From Gemmatimonadota bacterium (lineage in GTDB: Bacteria; Gemmatimonadota; Gemmatimonadetes; Palauibacterales; Palauibacteraceae), in the NCBI GenBank assembly GCA_022825725.1, contig JAJDWE010000038.1:1-64000 (forward strand): a stretch of 64,000 nucleotides of DNA, written 5' to 3'. The position numbers and the translations under genes were made by a program. The notes under the pieces were generated by a model that searched no databases, had not been told where the DNA came from, and saw only the letters and a program-made list of their open reading frames with translations. Positions 8,530 to 17,642 of the stretch are shown one piece after another; within the stretch, counting starts at the first letter, position 1, and every line of letters starts with the position of its first letter.

Positions 8530-9326
8530 ACCCGTTCGAAGCCCTCGTTCTCGGCGTCGTCCAGGGGCTCACCGAATTCCTGCCCGTGTCGAGTTCCGGG
8601 CATCTCGTTCTCGGGCAGGCGCTCTTCCGGGTCGAACTCCCCGGCGTCGTGTTCGAGGTCACCGTGCACGTCGCGACGTTGTGCGCCGTGTGCTGGGTCT
8701 ATCGCGGACGCCTCGCGGCCCTGGTTCGGGGGGTGTGTTCGGGGGACCGCCGGAGCATCGGGGATGTCGGACTCCTCGCCGCGGCCACCCTCCCCGCCGC
8801 CGCCGTCGGGGTCGGCCTGCGGAGCACGCTGGAGCCCACGTTCGAGCGGCCCGTGCTCGCGGCGTCGATGCTGCTGGTCACCGGCGCCTTCGTCTGGTCG
8901 ATCCGGCGCCTCTCCCGCCGGAGCACGCGCTCCCGGCCGACGGCCCGCGGGGCGCTGGCGATCGGCCTCGCGCAGGCGGTCGCGATCCTGCCCGGCATCT
9001 CGCGTTCGGGGAGCACGGTGGCCGCGGCGACCGCCGCCGGGGTCGAACCCCGCCGTGCGGCCGAGTTCTCCTTCCTCCTCTCCATCCCGGCGATCGGAGG
9101 GGCGGCCGTGCTCCAGGCGCCGAATCTCGGGGAGGCCGGACTCGCGGTCGGGGCGCTGCCCCTGGGGCTCGCCTTCGCGGCTTCGGCCCTGTCAGGGGTC
9201 CTTGCCATTCGTATCTTCCTGCGGATGCTCGAGCGGCGTGTATTCCACCGCTTCGCCTGGTACTGCTGGCTCGTCGGCGGGGGATACCTGGCCGCGGCCG
9301 CGATCTGGCCGGCGCTTCGCGGATGA
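8526..9326 (+). CDS. uppP: undecaprenyl-diphosphatase UppP/BacA
   Basis: Membrane enzyme that removes one phosphate from undecaprenyl pyrophosphate, recycling the lipid carrier for cell-wall synthesis. 266 residues. The two catalytic segments are present: LTEFLPVSSSGHL at about residue 16 and PGISRSGSTVAAA at about residue 157. About eight hydrophobic helices are seen. The GTG start overlaps the bshA stop as GTGA. Confidence 0.95.
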   Translation: MNPFEALVLGVVQGLTEFLPVSSSGHLVLGQALFRVELPGVVFEVTVHVATLCAVCWVYRGRLAALVRGVCSGDRRSIGDVGLLAAATLPAAAVGVGLRSTLEPTFERPVLAASMLLVTGAFVWSIRRLSRRSTRSRPTARGALAIGLAQAVAILPGISRSGSTVAAATAAGVEPRRAAEFSFLLSIPAIGGAAVLQAPNLGEAGLAVGALPLGLAFAASALSGVLAIRIFLRMLERRVFHRFAWYCWLVGGGYLAAAAIWPALRG

Positions 9327-9333
9327 CCGTTGA

Positions 9334-10152
9334 ATGACTGACGTCGGAGCGACGATGCTCGCAGAAGAGGCAAAGGGCTGGGCCGGGGAGTCCGTCGCCG
9401 CGCTGCGCGAGCACTGGAGCCGGGAGTCGGTCTTCGCCTTCGACCGCGTCCCTTCGACGAACGATCTCGCCCGCGAACTCGCGGAAGCCGGGGCGCCGTC
9501 CGGCACGATCGTGCTCTGCGACGAGCAGACGGCCGGGCGGGGAAGGGCGGGCCGCAGCTGGCAGTCTCCGGCGGGAGCCGGCCTCTATCTGAGCATGGTG
9601 TTTCGCCCGCGCGCGGTCACGGTCCCGCCGCTCCTGACGGTCGTGGCCGGCGTCGATCTCGCGCGCGAACTGAACCGGTGCTTTCCCGCCCTCGGCTCTG
9701 CCGTGAAGTGGCCCAACGACCTCATGGCCCGGGAGCGGAAGCTCGGCGGCATCCTGGCCGAGACGGCGCGGGACGGTGACAAGGACGTGTTCCTCATCGT
9801 CGGCGTCGGCATCAACGTCGAGGCTGGCCGGCTGCCGGACGACCTGGACGGAGCGGTGGCCCTTGAAGACTGCGTGGGTCCGGCGCGCCTCGTCGACGTC
9901 GCGGATGCGGTGGTGGCGGGACTCGAGCGCCGGCTCCCGCGCGTGCCGACCTCACTCGATGCGGCGTCGCTCGATGAACTCGACCGTCTCGACTGGCTGA
10001 AGAACCGCTGGGTCGAGCACCGGCTCTCGGACCGCGAACCCGCCATCGGCCTGGCAGCGGGGATCGCCCCGGACGGCGCCCTCCTGCTGCGGCCGCGCGG
10101 GGGCGCCCTGCGGCGCATCGTCGCGGGCTCCATCGCCCTCGGTGGAAGCTGA
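9334..10152 (+). CDS. birA: biotin--[acetyl-CoA-carboxylase] ligase, BirA type without DNA-binding domain
   Basis: Activates biotin to biotinyl-AMP and attaches it to carboxylase carrier domains. 272 residues. The catalytic motifs are DRVPSTNDLA, the biotinyl-AMP loop TAGRGRAGRSWQSP, VKWPNDLM, KLGGILAE and VGVGINV. The N-terminal winged helix of bifunctional BirA is missing, so it cannot act as a biotin-operon repressor by itself. A start at the internal ATG (codon 8) is possible. coaX begins four bases after the stop. Confidence 0.93.
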   Translation: MTDVGATMLAEEAKGWAGESVAALREHWSRESVFAFDRVPSTNDLARELAEAGAPSGTIVLCDEQTAGRGRAGRSWQSPAGAGLYLSMVFRPRAVTVPPLLTVVAGVDLARELNRCFPALGSAVKWPNDLMARERKLGGILAETARDGDKDVFLIVGVGINVEAGRLPDDLDGAVALEDCVGPARLVDVADAVVAGLERRLPRVPTSLDAASLDELDRLDWLKNRWVEHRLSDREPAIGLAAGIAPDGALLLRPRGGALRRIVAGSIALGGS

Positions 10153-10156
10153 TCTC

Positions 10157-10936
10157 ATGCTCCTCACGGTAGACATCGGGAATACCGAATCCGTCCTCGG
10201 GTGGTTCGAGGATCTCACCCCCGTACACACCTGGCGGATCGCGACGGACCGCCGCCGAACGGCCGACGAGATCGGACTCCAGCTCCGGGGACTCCTCGGG
10301 GCCTGCGATCTGCCGGCTCCGGAGCGGATCGTCGTCGCATCCGTCGTCCCCGCGCTGCACCGCGTCTGGCTCGCGGTCGGCGGGGTCCTCGACGCCCCGC
10401 TGCGCTTCCTCAACGGCGGCTCTCCCATCCCCGTCCGGCTCGATGTCGACCATCCCCTCGAGGTCGGCGCCGACCGCATCGCGAACACGCTCGCCGCGGC
10501 GGAACTCTACCGCCGCGACACGATCGTCGTGGATCTCGGGACGGCGACGACCTTCGACTGCATTACGGCCGATGGTTTCTTCGTGGGCGGGGTCATCGCG
10601 CCCGGGCCCACCGCCGGCACGGACCAGCTCGCGCGCGCTACGGCGCAACTCCCGCAGGTCCACGTGGAGAAACCGGCCCGGGTCATCGGCCGCAACACGC
10701 ACGACTGTCTGCGGAGCGGTGGGTTCTACTCGGTGGTGGAGGGGATCGACGGCATCGTGGAGCGGATTGGCGAGGAGTGGGAACGCGAGCCGCTCGTCGT
10801 CGCCACGGGCGGACTCGCGCGGGTCGTGGGGCCGCACTGCCGCACCGTGGACCGCATCGAGCCGGCGCTGACGATCACCGGGCTGGCGATCGCGGACCGA
10901 TACCTGTTCGGACCGCCCGCCGGCTCAGACGGCTGA
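10157..10936 (+). CDS. coaX: type III pantothenate kinase
   Basis: ATP-dependent phosphorylation of pantothenate, the first committed step of CoA synthesis. 259 residues from ATG 10157, which has GGTGGAAG eight bases upstream; an in-frame GTG at 10142 inside birA is less likely. ASKHA-fold motifs are VDIGNTESVLG at the N terminus, the pantothenate-binding VGADRIANTLAA, VDLGTATTFDCIT, and a C-terminal ATGGLA. birA-coaX adjacency is common in bacteria. Last gene of the secD run; the next gene is convergent. Confidence 0.94.
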   Translation: MLLTVDIGNTESVLGWFEDLTPVHTWRIATDRRRTADEIGLQLRGLLGACDLPAPERIVVASVVPALHRVWLAVGGVLDAPLRFLNGGSPIPVRLDVDHPLEVGADRIANTLAAAELYRRDTIVVDLGTATTFDCITADGFFVGGVIAPGPTAGTDQLARATAQLPQVHVEKPARVIGRNTHDCLRSGGFYSVVEGIDGIVERIGEEWEREPLVVATGGLARVVGPHCRTVDRIEPALTITGLAIADRYLFGPPAGSDG

Positions 10937-10952
10937 CGTTCGGCCGCCGTCT

Positions 10953-11171
10953 TCAGGACCTGCGGAGGAAAGCGGCACCGCCGCAGCACTTCTCCTTCAT
11001 CTTGTTCGCAAACTCCGGATTGATCATCCGTACGACCAGGTAGAAAATCGCGACGAAGATCGCGACCTTCACGACCAGCCACACGAGGGGCAGGACGAGG
11101 GAAAAGAGGATCCCCGTCACCCACAGACCCACCGCGCCCGCGGCCACCAGCACTACGGCTGCACGAAACAT
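10953..11171 (-). CDS. small two-helix membrane protein, function unknown
   Basis: 72 residues. Two hydrophobic helices (about residues 5-27 and 31-50) with only a few residues between them are followed by a short basic/Cys tail containing KEKCCGG. The ATG is preceded by AGGGAGG at ideal spacing, and a plausible promoter lies 28 bases further up, so it looks like a real gene rather than noise. It is convergent with coaX and divergent from groES. I do not recognise the family. Confidence 0.65.
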   Translation of the reverse strand: MFRAAVVLVAAGAVGLWVTGILFSLVLPLVWLVVKVAIFVAIFYLVVRMINPEFANKMKEKCCGGAAFLRRS

Positions 11172-11198
11172 GTCGACCTCCCTTTCTGGCCCGCCCGT

Positions 11199-11227
11199 AC
11201 GATAGGGGTACGGGGCAGGTTTCAGAA
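11199..11227 (-). promoter_or_regulatory. putative promoter of the 72-residue membrane protein
   Basis: Read on the minus strand, TTCTGA (11227-11222) and TATCGT (11204-11199) are separated by exactly 17 bases, followed by about 28 bases to the ATG with a strong ribosome site. The -10 matches four of six consensus positions and the -35 three of six. Confidence 0.4.
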
Positions 11228-11297
11228 CCCCCGGGCCCGTTCCCCGGCCGGCCCGCCAGCCGATCTCCGCCGCCGCGCCCGCCGTCGGCGGAAGCCC

Positions 11298-11326
11298 TTG
11301 ATCGGAACGGTGGACCCACCTATCTT
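11298..11326 (+). promoter_or_regulatory. groESL promoter (housekeeping sigma type)
   Basis: TTGATC (11298-11303), 17 bases, then TATCTT (11321-11326), the best-formed promoter in the window. The predicted start near 11333 falls just before the CIRCE operator, so HrcA bound there would block initiation or early elongation. This places groESL under HrcA repression with vegetative transcription. Confidence 0.7.
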
Positions 11327-11335
11327 CGGCTCGCC

Positions 11336-11362
11336 TTAGCACTCGCTGCCCCAGAGTGCTAA
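11336..11362 (+). promoter_or_regulatory. CIRCE operator (HrcA binding site)
   Basis: A perfect match to the heat-shock operator: TTAGCACTC, nine bases, GAGTGCTAA. It sits between the promoter and groES, 73 bases before the start codon. HrcA bound here represses chaperonin genes until heat stress. hrcA itself is not in this window. Confidence 0.97.
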
Positions 11363-11435
11363 CAGCCGCGGGATCCCTCGCGGCTTTCATCGGAAGGATC
11401 ACCCAACACCGAAGGTCCAAGGAGGGACAGGCAAG

Positions 11436-11744
11436 ATGGCAACCGCCTCGAACACAAAACTGAACATCTCCCCCATGGCCGACCGCATCGTTATCGCGCC
11501 GCTCGAAGAGACCGAGGAGATGCGCGGTGGTCTGTACATTCCGGACACCGCGAAGGAGAAGCCGCAGCAGGGCACCGTCGTCGCCGTGGGCCCCGGCCGC
11601 ATGAACGACGACGGCGAGCGCATCCCGATGGAAGTCAACACCGGCGACCGGGTCCTCTACGGCAAGTACGCCGGGACCGAGGTTTCGCTGGATGGCGACG
11701 ACTACCTGATCGTGAAGGAAAGCGACGTTCTGGCCGTCCTCTAG
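11436..11744 (+). CDS. groES: co-chaperonin GroES
   Basis: Ten-kilodalton cap of the GroEL folding chamber. 102 residues, with a few extra N-terminal residues before the core ISPMADRIVIAPLEE. The mobile-loop region ETEEMRGGLYIPDTAKEKPQ and the C-terminal YLIVKESDVLAVL are typical. The ATG follows AAGGAGGG at good spacing. It is first in the CIRCE-controlled operon, 71 bases before groEL. Confidence 0.98.
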   Translation: MATASNTKLNISPMADRIVIAPLEETEEMRGGLYIPDTAKEKPQQGTVVAVGPGRMNDDGERIPMEVNTGDRVLYGKYAGTEVSLDGDDYLIVKESDVLAVL

Positions 11745-11797
11745 CCGCTGAAGCGGAAGACGGCGGGTCAAACCCGTTGACTGATGCGCCCGAATAA

Positions 11798-13462
<1,665 letters not shown>

Positions 13463-13468
13463 TCGCTT

Positions 13469-13494
13469 CCGGGGGACGGAGAGCCGTCCCCCGG
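13469..13494 (+). terminator. hairpin after groEL (first of two)
   Basis: CCGGGGGACGG and CCGTCCCCCGG pair perfectly over 11 bases around an AGAG loop, starting six bases after the groEL stop. There is no T run, as is common in high-GC genomes. It could stabilise the 3' end as well as aid termination. Confidence 0.6.
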
Positions 13495-13517
13495 CCGCCA
13501 GGTGTTGGAGCAGCACG

Positions 13518-13543
13518 GAAGGCCCGGCTTCGGTCGGGCCTTC
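13518..13543 (+). terminator. hairpin after groEL (second)
   Basis: GAAGGCCCG and CGGGCCTTC pair perfectly over nine bases with an eight-base loop, the classic A-stem-T shape of intrinsic terminators in GC-rich bacteria. It separates the heat-shock operon from the lipoprotein gene at 13576. Confidence 0.7.
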
Positions 13544-13575
13544 GCTGCATCCGCCCGCGATATTAGGATGTCGCG

Positions 13576-15471
13576 ATGCGGTTACTCAGATCCCGTTCCG
13601 GACCTCCCCTGTATCGCGCGGCTGTCGCTCGGGCGATGCTGTGGATCGCCGCCCTGGCGCCGCTTGCCTGCGTGGAGGTGACGGGCCCCGACGGAGATCT
13701 CTGTCCCGCCGTGCCGAGTCGCGGCGCCACCCGCTTCACGCTGTCGCTCGCGGCCGGGGCAACGTGCGTGCTGCCGGCGGGAGGCGTCCAGGTCGTGGAG
13801 ATCGGGGCGGGCAGCGCTGCGGCGGAGTATCTGATCGTCGTGCAGAGCAGTCTGCGCACGCCGGGGGCGACGACGCGCCTCCGGCTCGATGCGCACGCGA
13901 GCGGGGCGGCGGCCGCGCGGGTCCCTCCGCTCGTCGCCCCGGCACGCACGCTGCCGGTCGATGCCTTCGGCTTCGAGGATGACAGGCTCCGCCTCGAGGA
14001 GGCGTCGCGGGCCGACCTCACCTTCCGGGCGAATGCCCGCCGCGCCGTGCTGGGCGCGCGCCCGTTCCGCCCGAGGCCCGCCGCGCCGCCGGACCCGGGC
14101 ATGGTGCGCGCGAACGCGGCCTCCGCCCATGCGACGCCCCCCACCGTCGGCGATACGGTGATCTTCAGCAACGCGGTGCATCCGAACCTCGACGTCGACT
14201 GCGACGGGATCCACGACGTGACCGCGGTCGTCCGCGCGGTGGGTCCGAACTTCGCGATCGTGGAGGATCTCGATGGGGCCGGCGTCGTGCTCGGCGGCGG
14301 CTACGAGGGGGTTCTGGGATCGCTCGAGAGGTCGGTCTTCCCGGTCCTCTCGGAGTACTTCGGCGAGCCCGCGGACATCGACGAAAACGGCGTCGTATGG
14401 GTCCTGTTCTCCCCCGTCGTAAACCGGACGACGCCCCGCGACAGCGACACCAGGATCCTGGGGTTCTTCAACCCGGCTGACCTGGCCGATCCCGAGGACT
14501 GCCCGGCGTCCAATGGCGGGGAGATCCTCTATCTCCTTGCGGCCGATCCCGACGGCCGGTTCTCGAAGCCCGTACCCGCAAGGTTCGCCACGACCGGGGC
14601 GGTCGGCGTGGCCGCGCACGAACTGGCGCACCTCATTTCGGCCGAGCGCCGAACCGTGCTCGCCCGGGGCTCCTTCGCCTCCCTCGAGGAAACCTGGCTG
14701 AGCGAGGCGCTGGCGCATTCGGCGGAGACGTTCGTCGGGATGTCGGGTGCGTTCCTGCGTCCCGGCAGCAACTACGGCTTCACGGAACTCTTCGCGAATT
14801 CCGACAATTTCGCAACGTATCACTTCCCGAACTTCCGCCGCTCCGCCTTCTACCTGCTCGGCCCGCACCGGACTCCCGCGCTGGGCGACGCCTACGCGCA
14901 CGATCCCGACGGAGTCTCCTCGCTCGCGATGCGAGGCTTCGGGTGGCTCTTCCTCCGCTGGTTCGCGGATCAGTACTCGACGGGGGCCGGCGGAGTGCTC
15001 GGCGGTGCCGCGGAGGAGTCCATCTTCCACGACCTGGCGGGAGGAGGGGAGGCTCGCGCGCGGGGCGTGGAGAACGTCGAGCGGGTCGCGGCCGGGCTCG
15101 GTGCACCGGACACATGGGACGACCTGCTCGCGGCCTGGGCTCTTGCCCCGATCGCGGACGACCTGCCCGGCGCTCCCTCCGCGACGCAGATCAGGACCCT
15201 GCACCTTCGCGATGTGTTCGCCGCCCTGCACCGGGAACTGGGAGGAAGGACCCCCTTCGCGAGAGCCTTCCCGCTCCAGGCGATGGACATTCCGCTCGCC
15301 GACGGGACGGATGCGAGGATCGACTTCGAACTCGCCGCCTCGACGGGCTACTATTTTCGGCTCGAGAGCGAGGGGCCACACCCGGAGGTCCGTCTGAGAC
15401 TCACGACCCAGGCCGGGCTCTCCGTCCCCTCTTCCGAGGCCATCCGCATCGTCGCGCTCCGGACCCGTTGA
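13576..15471 (+). CDS. secreted lipoprotein zinc metallopeptidase, hyicolysin (M30)-like, copy 1
   Basis: 631 residues. The N-terminal signal has a lipobox (LAPLAC, Cys near residue 32), so the protein is probably anchored in the outer or inner membrane facing outward. The zinc site is HELAH at residues 348-352, with the downstream glutamate in ETWLSEALAHSAE (Glu377), the layout of hyicolysin-type M30 peptidases. YFGEPADIDENG earlier is shared with the next gene, its paralog, which has the same architecture. Substrate unknown. GC content and codon use look like its neighbours. M30 membership is inferred from motif spacing only. Confidence 0.75.
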   Translation: MRLLRSRSGPPLYRAAVARAMLWIAALAPLACVEVTGPDGDLCPAVPSRGATRFTLSLAAGATCVLPAGGVQVVEIGAGSAAAEYLIVVQSSLRTPGATTRLRLDAHASGAAAARVPPLVAPARTLPVDAFGFEDDRLRLEEASRADLTFRANARRAVLGARPFRPRPAAPPDPGMVRANAASAHATPPTVGDTVIFSNAVHPNLDVDCDGIHDVTAVVRAVGPNFAIVEDLDGAGVVLGGGYEGVLGSLERSVFPVLSEYFGEPADIDENGVVWVLFSPVVNRTTPRDSDTRILGFFNPADLADPEDCPASNGGEILYLLAADPDGRFSKPVPARFATTGAVGVAAHELAHLISAERRTVLARGSFASLEETWLSEALAHSAETFVGMSGAFLRPGSNYGFTELFANSDNFATYHFPNFRRSAFYLLGPHRTPALGDAYAHDPDGVSSLAMRGFGWLFLRWFADQYSTGAGGVLGGAAEESIFHDLAGGGEARARGVENVERVAAGLGAPDTWDDLLAAWALAPIADDLPGAPSATQIRTLHLRDVFAALHRELGGRTPFARAFPLQAMDIPLADGTDARIDFELAASTGYYFRLESEGPHPEVRLRLTTQAGLSVPSSEAIRIVALRTR

Positions 15472-15540
15472 CCTCGGGGAGCATGGAAGCGGCGTCCCGA
15501 GCTTCGCTCTCCTCCTCGGGCACGGATGGCGCAGGGCGGG

Positions 15541-15546
15541 TATCTT
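15541..15546 (+). promoter_or_regulatory. possible -10 element for the second metallopeptidase gene
   Basis: TATCTT 93 bases before the next start codon matches the hexamer found in the groES promoter. No convincing -35 lies 16-18 bases upstream. A start near 15553 would put the strong hairpin at 15549-15589 at the 5' end of the message. Confidence 0.25.
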
Positions 15547-15548
15547 GA

Positions 15549-15589
15549 CCCCGGAGCCGGCGGGCTCCCGGGACCCGCCGGCTCCGGGG
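15549..15589 (+). terminator. long perfect hairpin between the two metallopeptidase genes
   Basis: A 16-base perfect stem (15549-15564 with 15574-15589) closes a nine-base loop, about 80 bases after the first gene ends. It most likely terminates or protects that transcript. It sits just downstream of a candidate -10, so a role as a 5' stabiliser of the second gene is an alternative. Confidence 0.6.
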
Positions 15590-15638
15590 GCCGGCGGGCG
15601 CATGGAATCGTGCCAGGGAGATCGACTGTGAGACACGC

Positions 15639-17573
15639 ATGCTGAGACTGTGCGGCAGGGCGCTGCGCCCAGCAGCGGCGATCTCCGGTCTTGCGCTTGC
15701 GGCGTGCGGGGGCGGTACGACGGACCCGCCACCGCCTCCTCCTCCGCCTCCTCTCGCCACGGGGTGCGGGGGGACGGCCACGCCGTCCGTGTCCACCACG
15801 CTGGACCTGTCCCCCGGCGAGCATGTCACGCTCGATGACGCCGCGGATGTGCGCGCCTTCAGGCTGGCGGGCTCGGACGTGTCCCGCGACTACCAGGTCA
15901 TCGTACAGAGCGCTTCCGAAGCGCCCGGCCAGAGCGTGGATGGTTGCCTGCGGGTCGCCGCCGAGCGCGCCTCCGGGAACGTGACCCCGTCCCGACCGCC
16001 CCGTCTCACCTCCGCGGGCGGAGAATTGAACCGCGACCTTCGCCGCCGGGAGTCCTGGTTCGCGCGCGAACACGTCCTCCGGGAGCAGGAGATGCGGGAA
16101 CTCGCCGCGGTCGGCGCCCGGCCCATAAGGTCCCGATCCCGGGGGCTCGACCCCCTGGCCGATGCCCTGCGGCCGCCGGAGCTCGGGGACACCCTGTCCT
16201 TCCGGGTCGGCGTGGGCGCGAACCTGGTCGTGAACTGCCGCAACCCGACGATGGTCATGGGCGAAGTCAGGTACGCGGGAGAGCACTTCACCATCGTGGA
16301 AGACCTGCAGTTCCACGATCAGCCCGACAGCGACCGGTTCTCGGCGGACGAGTTCGAGACGATCGGCCGGCAACTCGACGAAGTCGTGTACCCGGTGGAC
16401 GTCGCCTACTTCGGCGAACCCGCGGACATCGACAACAACGGGACCGTCTTCGCCCTCATCACGGCGGAGGTGAACAAGCTCACGCCCGCGGGCGAGGAGA
16501 GCGTCGTCGCCGGTTTCTTCCTCGCGCGCGATCTCACGACACGATCGAGCTGCGAGGCTTCGAACGAGGGAGAGATCTTCTATCTCGTGGGTCCGGATCC
16601 GGACGAGGACTACGGCTCGGACATCAGCCTCAACTTCGCGAACGCGCTCGCGCGGTCGACGGTGGCGCACGAGTTCGCCCACCTGCTCAACGCCCAGCAG
16701 CGCGTCACCCTCGGGGGCGGGAACATCTTCGGCGACCGGGAGGTCGCATGGCTCGACGAGGCCATGGCCCACCTTGCCGAGGAGATTGCCGGCCTCCGGG
16801 CCGCGGGCCTGGGGACGAGGGAGAACCTCGATCTGGAGATGCTCACGTCCAGCGAGGAACAACTCTCCATCTACAACCACTTTCACATCGTGAATCAGAT
16901 CCGCCTGGGCCGCTTCCTGCGCGGGGGCTGTCCACCGGATCCGAACGGTCCGGCGGTGACTCCGGCACTCGGTGACGCGGCCGGCGAAGATCCCGGCGGA
17001 GTGGAATCCCTCGCCTTCCGCGGCTTCGCGTACGGGTTCGCGCGCTGGCTCGGAGACCAGTTCGGGGCGAGCGGGAGCGGGGGCGCGCTCCCCGGAAGCA
17101 GGGAAGAGGAACTGTTCCGGTATCTGACCTCTGGCGGGCCCGCGCACTTCAAGGGCATCACCAACGTGGAACGCACCCTCCAGGCCGTGGCCGGCGTGGA
17201 GATGGAATGGGAGGAGATCCTCTCGCTGTATCTCACGTCCCTGATCGCGGACGACCGCGCGCCGGCCGACGCGGATCCCCGGACGCAGTGGAAGACCTGG
17301 AACCTCGAGGCGCTGTTCCGACAGCTGAGCGACTCCAATCTCGGCGACCGCTGTCCGTTCACCCGCAACTTCCCGCTCACACCCTCCCGGGTGAACGTGC
17401 ACGTGGCGACGAACAGTTCGACCGAGTTCACCGTGAACTCCTCCACGGGGCGCTACTTCTCGCTCGTGAGTTCGGGCGCGACGCCCGACCTGATCGTCGA
17501 GGTCATGGACCCGGCCGGGGCAAACCTTCCCGGACGGGCGCGGGCGCAGGTGACCGTGCTCCGGATGCGCTGA
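15639..17573 (+). CDS. secreted lipoprotein zinc metallopeptidase, hyicolysin (M30)-like, copy 2
   Basis: 644 residues and paralogous to the preceding gene. The lipobox is LALAAC (Cys near residue 23), followed by GGG and a nine-proline run that probably acts as a spacer from the membrane. The zinc site HEFAH is at residues 344-348, and the third ligand is the glutamate of VAWLDEAMAHLAEE (Glu374). The segment YFGEPADIDNNG matches copy 1. It is preceded by a hairpin and followed after 69 bases by thrS. A role in digesting exogenous protein or remodelling the envelope is inference. Confidence 0.77.
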   Translation: MLRLCGRALRPAAAISGLALAACGGGTTDPPPPPPPPPLATGCGGTATPSVSTTLDLSPGEHVTLDDAADVRAFRLAGSDVSRDYQVIVQSASEAPGQSVDGCLRVAAERASGNVTPSRPPRLTSAGGELNRDLRRRESWFAREHVLREQEMRELAAVGARPIRSRSRGLDPLADALRPPELGDTLSFRVGVGANLVVNCRNPTMVMGEVRYAGEHFTIVEDLQFHDQPDSDRFSADEFETIGRQLDEVVYPVDVAYFGEPADIDNNGTVFALITAEVNKLTPAGEESVVAGFFLARDLTTRSSCEASNEGEIFYLVGPDPDEDYGSDISLNFANALARSTVAHEFAHLLNAQQRVTLGGGNIFGDREVAWLDEAMAHLAEEIAGLRAAGLGTRENLDLEMLTSSEEQLSIYNHFHIVNQIRLGRFLRGGCPPDPNGPAVTPALGDAAGEDPGGVESLAFRGFAYGFARWLGDQFGASGSGGALPGSREEELFRYLTSGGPAHFKGITNVERTLQAVAGVEMEWEEILSLYLTSLIADDRAPADADPRTQWKTWNLEALFRQLSDSNLGDRCPFTRNFPLTPSRVNVHVATNSSTEFTVNSSTGRYFSLVSSGATPDLIVEVMDPAGANLPGRARAQVTVLRMR

Positions 17574-17587
17574 ATCCCCCACTGCAC

Positions 17588-17593
17588 TAGCTT
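17588..17593 (+). promoter_or_regulatory. possible -10 element for thrS
   Basis: TAGCTT 49 bases before the thrS ATG, in the flanking context CTAGCTTCCGCGTCC, which closely resembles CTAGCTTTGCGTCC upstream of secD. No good -35 is seen. I looked for a T-box leader and found none. Confidence 0.3.
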
Positions 17594-17642
17594 CCGCGTC
17601 CATTCGAATTTTCTGTCCAATCGTGCATCGACGGGTAGGCCG

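Noticed and set aside
17574-17642. T-box or other amino acid riboswitch before thrS
   Set aside because: Only 69 bases are available, with no T-box sequence, specifier loop or terminator/antiterminator pair.
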